Assembly: GCA_020060385.1 (NCBI GenBank)
Contig: JAGVAH010000023.1
Coordinates: 1 to 47,264 of the forward strand
Length of the DNA stretch: 47,264 nt
Reading direction: 5' to 3'
DNA from: Syntrophobacterales bacterium
GTDB lineage: Bacteria; Desulfobacterota; Desulfobaccia; Desulfobaccales; 0-14-0-80-60-11
How positions within the stretch are numbered: the first letter of the stretch is position 1; every line of letters begins with the position of its first letter. This document shows, piece after piece, positions 1 through 5,952 of the stretch. The notes beneath the pieces were generated by a model that worked only from the letters and a program-made list of their open reading frames with translations, ran no database searches and had not been told where the DNA came from. Position numbers and translations under genes: made by a program.

Positions 1-363
1 ATCATCAACACCATGCTTACCGCCATCCACGAGCGCAAACGGGAGATCGGCATCCTCCAGGCCCTGGGAGCCAAGCGACGGACCATCTTTTCTTTGTTCC
101 TGTATGAATCGGCGCTCTATGGCATAGTTGGCGGCGTTGTCGGTCTTATCGCGGGGTTTGCTTTCTCCTTTTTCGCCGCCCCTTATATCCAGCAAAGCGA
201 ATTCACCGCGTTCCTGGGCAGCGCCCAGACAGTAGAGATTTTCAATTTGGCAGTCATCGGCCAGGCGATGTTCTTTTCTATTATCGTGGCCTGTTTGTCC
301 GGCATCTATCCGGCCCTGAAGGCCTCGAAACTCAGTCCCGTGGAAGCCATCAGCTATGAATAA
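1..363 (+). CDS. ABC transporter permease (FtsX/MacB family), C-terminal part
   Basis: The reading frame is open from base 1, so only the last 120 residues are present. It shows the typical end of an FtsX-domain permease: a cytoplasmic ERKREIGILQALGAKRR segment, which is the hallmark of MacB/LolC/LolE-type proteins, followed by three hydrophobic helices and a short tail ending EAISYE. These permeases couple to an ATPase to drive release or export of lipoproteins, peptides or antibiotics rather than forming a classical pore. Its stop overlaps the start of the ATPase gene by 8 bases, so the two are translationally coupled and form one transporter. The substrate cannot be read from the sequence. 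Confidence 0.85.
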   Translation: MINTMLTAIHERKREIGILQALGAKRRTIFSLFLYESALYGIVGGVVGLIAGFAFSFFAAPYIQQSEFTAFLGSAQTVEIFNLAVIGQAMFFSIIVACLSGIYPALKASKLSPVEAISYE

Positions 364-1030
364 GCCCATTATCCGTACCGAAAAATTGACCAAAATCTAT
401 GAAAACGGCTACCAGACGGTTGCCCTCCAGGACGTGGACCTGGAAATCCCCAGGGGCAGCCTGTCTTGCATCATGGGTCCTTCGGGCCATGGCAAGAGCA
501 CTCTCCTGCATCTCATCGGCGGCCTGGACCGGCCCACTTCCGGTAAGGTCTTCCTGGACGACCTGGATCTGACGGCCATTGACGCCAACCGACTGGCGGA
601 AGTGCGCTGCCGCCGCATCGGCTTCGTTTTCCAGTTTTTCAACCTGCTTCCCATGCTAACCGTCCTGGAAAACGTGGAAATCGCCCTGATGCTGGCCGGA
701 GTGCCGCCCAAGGAGCAGCATGAGCGGGCCAGAGAATTGCTGGCCCTCGTGGGCCTGGAGGACAAGCATCATGCCAGGCCCAATCAACTCTCCGGGGGCC
801 AGCGCCAGCGGGTGGCCATCGCCCGGTCCCTGGCCAACGATCCCGATATCCTGCTGATGGATGAACCCAGCGGCAACCTCGACAGCAAATCGGAGCAGGA
901 ACTGCTCAGAAACATCGAGAATGTGAACCAGCAGGGAAAAACCGTAGTCATCATCACTCACTCCCCCACCGTGGCCACAGTTGCCCAGCGCATTTTTTAC
1001 ATCCAGGACGGAAGACTTAAAAACGAATGA
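356..1030 (+). CDS. ABC transporter ATP-binding protein (MacB/LolD-like)
   Basis: A 224-residue ATPase, the normal size for LolD/MacB-type stand-alone nucleotide-binding subunits. Visible motifs in order are Walker A GPSGHGKST near residue 42, the Q-loop in FVFQFFNLLP, the signature LSGGQRQR near residue 145, Walker B ILLMDEPSGNLDS near residue 165, and the H-loop TH. The ATG overlaps the permease stop, so it pairs with the preceding FtsX-type permease in the inner membrane. The subfamily is clear from the FFNLLP and SGNLDS motifs, but these do not tell whether lipoproteins, peptides or small molecules are moved. Proximity to the metal genes downstream may be coincidental. Confidence 0.9.
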   Translation: MNKPIIRTEKLTKIYENGYQTVALQDVDLEIPRGSLSCIMGPSGHGKSTLLHLIGGLDRPTSGKVFLDDLDLTAIDANRLAEVRCRRIGFVFQFFNLLPMLTVLENVEIALMLAGVPPKEQHERARELLALVGLEDKHHARPNQLSGGQRQRVAIARSLANDPDILLMDEPSGNLDSKSEQELLRNIENVNQQGKTVVIITHSPTVATVAQRIFYIQDGRLKNE

Positions 1031-1054
1031 AAATTCTTTAATTTTTTCTCCTTA

Positions 1055-1327
1055 TTGTTTTTACAGGAGTTGACAAGTGTATTTTACTTCCTTGCCCTGG
1101 CGGGCTGCTTCCTGGTAGGCTGCTGCGGCTCCCCCATGCTGGTGGTTTATCTGAGCCTGTTCGGGGCCTGGTTTCTCCCCCTGGCAAAACCCCTGGTCGC
1201 AGTAGTTACCACCATCTCTATTGCTGCCGCCTGGTGGTGGATGAGACGAAAGCAAGCTCTTTCCGATCCTTACCCTGCAATATCATCCTGCAAAGGATGC
1301 TGCGATTGTTTGAATGATTTCAGGTAG
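1055..1327 (+). CDS. small MerT-like membrane protein with Cys-rich tail
   Basis: A 90-residue protein with two predicted membrane helices. The first carries GCCGSPMLVVYLSLFGAW, which matches the pattern of mercuric transporter MerT: a Cys pair in helix 1 followed by P, then L-x-GAW. The C-terminus is unusual, ending CKGCCDCLNDFR, a possible soft-metal-binding tail on the cytoplasmic side. The start is uncertain: a TTG at 1055 is used here and a second in-frame TTG lies at 1070; there is no in-frame ATG with a good ribosome site. It lies 24 bases after the ABC genes and converges on the MerR operon on the other strand. Function as a Hg(II) or other soft-metal importer is inferred from family resemblance and context. 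Confidence 0.6.
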   Translation: MFLQELTSVFYFLALAGCFLVGCCGSPMLVVYLSLFGAWFLPLAKPLVAVVTTISIAAAWWWMRRKQALSDPYPAISSCKGCCDCLNDFR

Positions 1328-1334
1328 TCAGGTC

Positions 1335-1697
1335 CTAAAAAAATTTTGCCGTGACCCAGGAAGCCAACCTCGCGCCGGTAACTACAAACAGCGCAATAAT
1401 CAGAGTTTCCACTGCGGCCTTGATATGGATGGGTTTCAAGATGGCTGCCGCCAAGAGGTCTGTGACCACGGCAATGGCCAATCCTGCCATCAGGCCCCAT
1501 TGGCGCATCGCCCAGGCGGTTAGGACGAGAAAAGGCAGACTCACGATGGTTCCCCAGGTAACGACCCAATAAATTGATAAGTTGGAATATTTCGCAAGGA
1601 TATTGGTCATGGCGGCCATCCTGGGACAAACAATGAAAAAAGCGAAAGCAACGGTTGTCGCGAAGTAGGAAAACAGGTTTTGATTTATTCCGTTCAT
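1335..1697 (-). CDS. small integral membrane protein, last gene of the MerR operon
   Basis: A 120-residue protein with about four hydrophobic helices and little else; I do not recognise the family. The ATG at 1697 is preceded by a strong ribosome site (GGAGAGG, about 6 bases upstream), which favours this start over longer versions of the frame. It sits about 100 bases downstream of the MerR/thioredoxin gene on the same strand and is probably cotranscribed with it from the mer-type promoter, so a role in handling the metal sensed by MerR is plausible. A cysteine in the first helix (FFIVCPRM) is the only obvious metal-ligand candidate. Confidence 0.6.
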   Translation of the reverse strand: MNGINQNLFSYFATTVAFAFFIVCPRMAAMTNILAKYSNLSIYWVVTWGTIVSLPFLVLTAWAMRQWGLMAGLAIAVVTDLLAAAILKPIHIKAAVETLIIALFVVTGARLASWVTAKFF

Positions 1698-1794
1698 CTT
1701 GTTCCTCTCCAAAATTCGGCAATTGACCAAGGAAAAAAGATGAAGGGAAGAGGCTTCAATCTCCCCTTCCCCAGAATCATTTAAACGAACTCCC

Positions 1795-2484
1795 CTATTT
1801 GAGGGGCTTGCCGATGCCCGCGGCCTCCAGGTCATGTTTAGTGACGTGGGCCCGTTTGCAGCAGTCCAGAAGTTTGCCTTCCACTACTACGGCTGGAACA
1901 GCCTCAATACCATACTGCTTTGCCTCTTCTACACCCTGCCCCTGGTTTAGACTATAAACCGTGACTTCGCAGTTCGGGCAGGCAGTGGCCTTAACCAAAT
2001 CCACCAGATCGGTGCAGACCGGGCAGCCGGCAGTGAAAACCTCGACTTTTCTTTTGGCCATTTCTTTCACCTCCTTTTTTTCAGGAATATCCGCCATCCG
2101 TTCCCAAATAGGGCACAGGGACAGGCTTCCAATCCCGGGACATGTTTCTGCAAGCTCAAGTAGAGTTGATTTCATAACCTCTAATGCAGCAAGCTTTTGA
2201 TTGATCTCGGCGACTTTGCGGCTGGCCAGGTCCCGCATCTCGGCACAGCTAATCTCGCCATGCCAGCCGAGACTGAGCAACTCGCTGATTTCCTTAAGAG
2301 AGAACCCGAGCCTTTGGGCGCCTTTTATAAAGCGGACCTGGTTGACGGCTTCGGCCGGATATCTTCGGTAACCCCCCTCGGGCTTGGGTGGCCTGGAAAG
2401 CAGCCCCCGGCGCTCATAGAAGCGGATGGTCTCGACATTAACCCCCGCAGCCCTGGCCAATGCGCCTATGGTTAATTCTTTCAT
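1795..2484 (-). CDS. merR: MerR-family Hg(II)-type regulator fused to thioredoxin-like domain
   Basis: The first ~140 residues are a MerR regulator: an N-terminal HTH (TIGALARAAGVNVETIRFYE), a dimerisation helix, and the three cysteines that bind Hg(II) in MerR, seen in ISCAEM, ETCPG and SLCPI. After a lysine/glutamate-rich linker comes an ~88-residue thioredoxin/glutaredoxin-like domain with a CPVC active-site motif, a second CPNC pair and DCCKR near the end, ending GKPLK. The ATG at 2484 has GAGG upstream. No stop separates the two parts, so they read as a 229-residue fusion, but a strong internal ribosome site at 2070-2074 could also give a free thioredoxin-like protein. Its promoter matches mer operators closely, so Hg(II) is the most likely inducer; this remains an inference from motif similarity. 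Confidence 0.85.
   Translation of the reverse strand: MKELTIGALARAAGVNVETIRFYERRGLLSRPPKPEGGYRRYPAEAVNQVRFIKGAQRLGFSLKEISELLSLGWHGEISCAEMRDLASRKVAEINQKLAALEVMKSTLLELAETCPGIGSLSLCPIWERMADIPEKKEVKEMAKRKVEVFTAGCPVCTDLVDLVKATACPNCEVTVYSLNQGQGVEEAKQYGIEAVPAVVVEGKLLDCCKRAHVTKHDLEAAGIGKPLK
2059..2074 (-). promoter_or_regulatory. internal Shine-Dalgarno and ATG inside the MerR-thioredoxin frame
   Basis: On the minus strand GGAGG (2074-2070) is followed after 8 bases by ATG (2061-2059), which starts the peptide MAKRKVEVFTAGCPVC in the same frame as MerR. The spacing is ideal, so the thioredoxin-like domain can be made both as a fusion and alone. It may instead be the relic of two formerly separate genes. 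Confidence 0.6.
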
Positions 2485-2501
2485 CGTTTTCCTCGGTTTT
2501 A

Positions 2502-2532
2502 ATTTAAGTCCCGTACCATAGTACGGAGTCAA
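2502..2532 (-). promoter_or_regulatory. mer-type promoter/operator with 19-bp spacer
   Basis: Minus-strand -35 TTGACT (2532-2527) and -10 TTAAAT (2507-2502) are separated by 19 bp containing the dyad CCGTAC-TATG-GTACGG. A long 19-bp spacer with a central dyad is the hallmark of MerR-activated promoters, and the half-sites match the classical mer operator. The promoter reads toward the merR gene itself, so MerR is autoregulated here. Confidence 0.85.
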
Positions 2533-2595
2533 GAGGGATGCCAAAAAACTTTTTGAAGACTCGGAAATTCCTCCAGAGGTATTGACAGCTAAGTT

Positions 2596-2631
2596 ATATG
2601 AGCTTATACTCATATAAAAAATGGCTCATAT
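2596..2631 (+). promoter_or_regulatory. ArsR-type operator upstream of the ArsR gene
   Basis: A perfect inverted repeat ATATGAG (2596-2602), 6-bp spacer, CTCATAT (2609-2615), followed by a third half-site CTCATAT at 2625-2631 that ends just 3 bases before the arsR ATG. AT-rich dyads of this kind are typical SmtB/ArsR operators. It probably mediates autorepression. Confidence 0.65.
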
Positions 2632-2634
2632 AAA

Positions 2635-2982
2635 ATGGATGAGAAGATACTGGATTCGCTTGCCCGGCTGTTCAAGCTGTTGAGCGATGCCAACCGGCTG
2701 CGGATTATCTTTGCCATCGGCAAAGAGAAAAAATCGGTCTCGGAGATTATTGAGGCCACCTCCCTTTCTCAAACCCTGGTCTCCTTTCACCTGAGACCCT
2801 TGAGAGAGAGCGGCCTCCTATCTACGGAACGGCGGGGGCCTTTTGTCTATTACAGCGTTTCTGATCCGGTGCTGATGGACTTACTGGTGTCCCTCTGCGG
2901 GGTCTCCCCCAAAGAAGAACTGAAAGAAGAGGTCAACTTCGTCTGCCCGCCCATGCGCTTCATGCGGAAGTGGATGAAATGA
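2635..2982 (+). CDS. ArsR/SmtB-family transcriptional repressor
   Basis: A 115-residue winged-helix regulator: LSDANRLRIIFAI is the standard ArsR first helix, TSLSQTLVSFHLRPLRESGLL the recognition helix region, and RRGPFVYYSV the wing. The usual CVC metal motif of ArsR is absent from helix 3; cysteines occur later (LCGV, NFVCPP), so a different metal site or none is possible. It is transcribed divergently from the MerR operon and begins immediately after a palindromic operator with no good ribosome site, suggesting a leaderless or near-leaderless message. The next gene, a TVP38-family membrane protein 27 bases downstream, is probably its main target along with the following metal genes. Confidence 0.85.
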   Translation: MDEKILDSLARLFKLLSDANRLRIIFAIGKEKKSVSEIIEATSLSQTLVSFHLRPLRESGLLSTERRGPFVYYSVSDPVLMDLLVSLCGVSPKEELKEEVNFVCPPMRFMRKWMK

Positions 2983-3009
2983 GTAATGGCAGGATCATAG
3001 GAAAAAAAA

Positions 3010-3717
3010 ATGCAAAATAATTCTTCCACCCCAGCAAAACCATCCCTGGTCCGGCCCCTGGTTTTTCTCCTGCTTTTGGTCGGGATCATCTTTGTGGTGC
3101 GATTTTTTCACCTGGACCAATTTTTGGAGAAAGAGCGTCTGAGAGAGACGATCGCAGCCTATGGCCTGTGGGGACCCGTAATCTATATGCTCGTCTGGCT
3201 GGCGGCCCCGCCTTTGTTTCTTCCCGGTCTGCCCATTGGCCTGGCCGGAGGCGTCCTCTTCGGGCCTTTCTGGGGTGTGGTCTATACCATTTTTGCCTCA
3301 ACCGCCGGGGCTACCCTGGCCTTCCTGGTGGCCCGCTACCTGGTCCGCGATTGGGTGGCCGCCAAACTCACCGGCACCAAGCTGGCAGCCCTGGACGAAA
3401 AGGTGGGACAGCATGGCTGGAAAATCGTGGCCTTCACCCGACTTATCCCGGTCTTTCCCTTTAATCTGCTCAACTATGCCTTCGGCCTCACCCGGATTTC
3501 CCTGCCGGCCTATGTGCTTGCCACTTTCATTTTCATGCTTCCCATGACCATCGCCATTATCTACTTCTCGGCGAACCTCCTGGACCTGCTCCAGGGAAAG
3601 GTCACCTGGGGCGTGGTCTTGGGGATTGCCCTGGTGACTCTGGTCGGCCTAATACCGGTTATTTACAAAAAGCTCAGGGCCAGAAGAGCTCTGTTAAATC
3701 TCGATGATTACCAATAA
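3010..3717 (+). CDS. TVP38/TMEM64-family membrane protein
   Basis: A 235-residue polytopic inner-membrane protein of the TVP38/TMEM64 (SNARE-associated, DedA superfamily) type. Diagnostic parts are the glycine-rich re-entrant segment LPGLPIGLAGGVLFGPFWG, the following GATLAFLVARYLVRDW, and the conserved FTRLIPVFPFNLLNYAFG. Bacterial members occur often beside mercury, selenium or arsenic genes and have been suggested to move metal or metalloid species or lipids, but no defined substrate can be assigned here. It follows the ArsR gene closely and precedes the Met-rich gene by 18 bases, so these genes look like one operon under ArsR control. Confidence 0.85.
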   Translation: MQNNSSTPAKPSLVRPLVFLLLLVGIIFVVRFFHLDQFLEKERLRETIAAYGLWGPVIYMLVWLAAPPLFLPGLPIGLAGGVLFGPFWGVVYTIFASTAGATLAFLVARYLVRDWVAAKLTGTKLAALDEKVGQHGWKIVAFTRLIPVFPFNLLNYAFGLTRISLPAYVLATFIFMLPMTIAIIYFSANLLDLLQGKVTWGVVLGIALVTLVGLIPVIYKKLRARRALLNLDDYQ

Positions 3718-3735
3718 AGCAAGCGGAGGTTTGCC

Positions 3736-4095
3736 ATGGAAGAGAAAGGCTGCGGCCCGGGCATGGGCATGGAGATGATGAAAAAGATGATGGAGGGCCA
3801 GGGCGGGGCCATGCTCCCCATGGTGGAAAGGTGAATGCAGATGTGCGAGCAGATGACCGGTACGGTCGTCGAGGTCGGCAGACTGGCGGGGTTCGCCTCC
3901 CCGGAATTACGGGGTTTATTTGATGAATGGCTCAAGGCCCTGGAAAGCGAGATCATTGAAGTTCTCAAAGAAAAAGGCAGTTGCCTCCCGGCTGATTTGG
4001 CTGCCCAACTCAAACTTTCGGAAGAGAGCGTCTTTTTCCTGATCGGCAAGCTGGTCAGGGAGGGCAGGCTGAAGATCACCGGGGTAACATTATAG
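3736..4095 (+). CDS. Met-rich winged-helix-like protein with in-frame UGA (candidate selenoprotein)
   Basis: The ATG at 3736 has AGCGGAGG upstream. It encodes a Met/Gly-rich N-terminus (MEEKGCGPGMGMEMM and so on), then MLPMVER, an in-frame TGA at 3832-3834, and continues in the same frame with MQMCEQM, an acidic helical stretch (SPELRGLFDEWLKALE) and a winged-helix-like C-terminus (LAAQLKLSEESVFFLIGKLVREG). Read through, it is a 119-residue protein with Sec33 and Cys37 in a U-x3-C pair inside the Met-rich region, a natural soft-metal site. A hairpin with a GGU-starting loop lies 25 bases after the UGA. The alternative is two overlapping genes, since ATG directly follows the TGA, but the second start has only a poor ribosome site and both halves form one continuous Met-rich motif. 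The Sec reading is an inference. Confidence 0.6.
3852..3870 (+). promoter_or_regulatory. SECIS-like hairpin after UGA 3832
   Basis: GAUGACC-GGUAC-GGUCGUC forms a 7-bp stem with a 5-base loop starting GGU. The loop begins 25 bases after the UGA, within the 16-37 range described for bacterial SECIS elements, which also require a G among the first loop bases. One G-U pair is present. Confidence 0.5.
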
Positions 4096-4115
4096 AGGAG
4101 ACATTCCACGTCTCC

Positions 4116-4391
4116 ATGGAGGTTGTTATGGGACCGGATTATTCCTGGCCCTGGTGGGGGCCGATGTGGGTCTTTCCCACCTTTATGCCCATCATCATGC
4201 TGGTGGTGATGATTGTGGCGCTCTATCTCATCTTCGGGCGAGGGGGATTTTGCGCTCCCTGGCACGGATCGACCCGGAATTTTGACCGGGACCGCTCGGA
4301 GTCGGCCCTGGATATACTCAAGAAGCGCTACGCCAGGGGCGAAATCACCGCGGAAGAGTTCGAGCGGATGAAACAGAGTATCCTCAGCTAG
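4116..4391 (+). CDS. small membrane protein with SHOCT domain
   Basis: A 91-residue protein with a Trp/Pro-rich N-terminus (YSWPWWGPMWVFP), one strong membrane helix (IIMLVVMIVALYLIFG) and a C-terminal SHOCT motif, ALDILKKRYARGEITAEEFERMKQ, which is the diagnostic short domain found at the ends of many membrane proteins. SHOCT domains are thought to mediate oligomerisation. A possible GTTATG start lies inside the sequence at MGPDY. It sits between the Met-rich candidate selenoprotein and the methyltransferase and belongs to the same operon by spacing. Similar small SHOCT proteins are frequent in copper and mercury loci, but no reaction can be assigned. Confidence 0.8.
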   Translation: MEVVMGPDYSWPWWGPMWVFPTFMPIIMLVVMIVALYLIFGRGGFCAPWHGSTRNFDRDRSESALDILKKRYARGEITAEEFERMKQSILS

Positions 4392-4401
4392 AGGTGCAAT
4401 C

Positions 4402-5952
4402 ATGGACGCCGAACTGACCCCACAAGATCAGAAGCGGATCGAAGAAAGTATCCGGGGAAAGTACGTCAAGGTCGCGGTCAGCCCGGAAGGTCTGTTCCGC
4501 TATCCCACGGGCCGGGCTGGTCTGGAGGCCCTGCATTACGACCCGCAGATCATCCCAGACCTTCCGGAGCAGGTCGCCGCGGCCTACTGCGGGGTAGGAA
4601 ATCCCTTTTCTCTGGGGCCGATCCAGCCGGGAGAAACCGTCCTGGATATCGGTTGCGGCGCCGGGGTCGATTCCCTCATCGCCGCCAGGATGGTGGGGCC
4701 GTCAGGTTCGGTCAGGGGCATCGACCTGGTTCCCGAGATGCTTAACCGGGCCAAGGAGAACGCCAGGCTGGTGGGGGCTGAGAATGTCGAGTTTACGGAA
4801 GGCTCGGCGCAGGAATTGCCTTTCCCTGATGCCAGCTTCGACGTGGTGATCTCCAACGGGGTATTTAATCTGGTGGTGGATAAGGTCAAGGCCCTGGAAG
4901 AGGTCATGCGGGTCTTGAAACCGGGCGGGCGGTTCATGATTGCCGACCAGGTATTGGCCGGAGAATTGCCCAAGGAGACCAGGGCCAGGGTCGAGAATTG
5001 GGCCAGGTGAGAGGGCGGGGCCATACCGGGAAAGGTTTTCCTGGAACTATTGCAACGTGCAGGATTTGAAGATGGTGAATTGGTGGCCGAAACCGGATTC
5101 AATAGCTCACCGGTCACCAAAGGGGTATTGGTTCGGTCCGTCAAACCCCTGGCGGCAACAGTAGGAGAGCGAAAGAAAGCGGCTGCGGGCATGGCCATGG
5201 AGGACACGATGGATTACCTGGTGAAACGGGCCTTGGAGTTGGGCGCTGAGAAAGCCAAAATCATCGACACGGAGACGGTGGTGATCGGCGAATGGGTGCG
5301 CTGGAAGTGTCTCTATGGCTGCCCCATGTATGCCAAGGACGGCTTTCACCCGCCAATCGCCCCGGATGCGGAGAGCACGAAGAAGGTGCTGGGGGAGTAT
5401 ACCAAGGCCATCCTGCTCAACGGCCCCAACGGAATGACCCTCACCGAAGCCGCGGTAAAATTGGAGGGCGAAGCCTATCACCGGGGCTATTACAAGGCGT
5501 TCGCGCTCACGGCTTTGGTGCCCAGTGGCGCGGTAGGATGTGCGCCGCCAAGCCCTGGTCCCGATCCTGCTCCCGGAGGCGGGTGACCCACCGGGAAGAC
5601 CCAGGCTCCGGCGGAGCCTGCGAAAGCAGAGGAGATCAAACCGGCAGATGTGCAACCGAGTCCCAGCCCCGGCGGCGGGTGACCGTCCGGCCAGGCGGCG
5701 GCTCCGGGCGAGCCGTCAAAGACCGAAGAGATTAAGCCAGTTCCCAGCCCTGGCGGAACCTGACCCACCGGCGCGGCAGAGGTCCAGGTAGGGCCTCAGA
5801 GTGGGGAGCTAACCAAGCTCAGGATCAGACCCATGATGGAAGCCTGCGGCATCGACGTCTTCAAAACCGCCAGGCATAACGGCTTTGACATCGACACCAG
5901 GAAAGAGACCTACGGCAGATGGAACTATTTTGCCTTAGTCCTGGTTGATTAG
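4402..5952 (+). CDS. ArsM-like methyltransferase-DUF2284 fusion with four in-frame UGA codons (candidate multi-Sec selenoprotein)
   Basis: Read with UGA as selenocysteine this is one 516-residue protein ending at TAG 5950-5952. Residues 1-250 are an ArsM-like SAM methyltransferase: motif I VLDIGCGAG at 80-88 and the VLKPGG region; the As-binding Cys of SNCVINL-type motifs is Gly153 (SNGVFNL). Sec203 (UGA 5008) sits in ENWAR-U-EGGAIPG, where ArsM and AS3MT have their substrate cysteine. Residues 264-516 are DUF2284, a predicted metal-binding family: ALELGAEKAKIIDT, Cys303, Cys307, then His316 where family members usually have Cys. The usual Cys cluster is replaced by three Pro/Gly repeats with PGG(G/T)-U-P(T/S)G at Sec395, Sec427 and Sec454 (UGA 5584, 5680, 5761), followed by the conserved RPMMEACGIDVF. 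The stops are all UGA, never UAG or UAA, and each has a SECIS-like hairpin 3' to it. The substrate may be As, Hg or Se species. A pseudogene is the alternative. Confidence 0.75.
5026..5044 (+). promoter_or_regulatory. SECIS-like hairpin after UGA 5008
   Basis: CCGGGAAA-GGU-UUUCCUGG forms an 8-bp stem (one G-U pair) with a three-base GGU loop. The first loop G is 24 bases after the UGA. This closely fits the bacterial SECIS consensus of a GGU-containing apical loop on a short stem. Confidence 0.7.
5602..5620 (+). promoter_or_regulatory. SECIS-like hairpin after UGA 5584
   Basis: CAGGCUCC-GGC-GGAGCCUG is a perfect 8-bp stem with a three-base GGC loop. The first loop G lies 24 bases after the UGA, the same offset as in the methyltransferase domain. 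Confidence 0.7.
5697..5717 (+). promoter_or_regulatory. SECIS-like hairpin after UGA 5680
   Basis: GGCGGCUC-CGGGC-GAGCCGUC forms an 8-bp stem with one G-U pair and a CGGGC loop. The first loop G is again 24 bases after the UGA. The sequence differs from the hairpin after UGA 5584 on both arms while pairing is kept. Confidence 0.65.
5779..5797 (+). promoter_or_regulatory. SECIS-like hairpin after UGA 5761
   Basis: GAGGUCC-AGGUA-GGGCCUC forms a 7-bp stem (one U-G pair) with an AGGUA loop, which resembles the AGGU loop of E. coli fdhF. The first loop G is 24 bases after the UGA. Confidence 0.7.

Larger units (their letters stand above)
5563..5775 (+). repeat. Pro/Gly-Sec tandem repeat region in the DUF2284 domain
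   Basis: Three degenerate units with spacings of 96 and 81 bases between their UGA codons. Each encodes a Pro/Gly-rich run ending PGG(G or T), then UGA, then P(T/S)G. The first two are followed by an Ala/Pro/Glu/Lys-rich linker with a shared (K/T)-(A/E)-E-E-I-K-P block. Repeats keep the UGA and the downstream hairpin together, so the module of codon plus SECIS appears to have been duplicated. Confidence 0.7.

Noticed and set aside
3835-4095. Independent gene starting at ATG 3835, directly after TGA 3832.
   Set aside because: Not fully excluded, but the ribosome site is poor and the Met-rich pattern is continuous across the TGA, with a SECIS-like hairpin placed correctly; the joined reading is preferred.
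5191-5952. DUF2284 as a separate gene starting at ATG 5191.
   Set aside because: No ribosome site within range (AGGAG is about 23 bases upstream) and no stop separates it from the methyltransferase frame, so a fusion is preferred.
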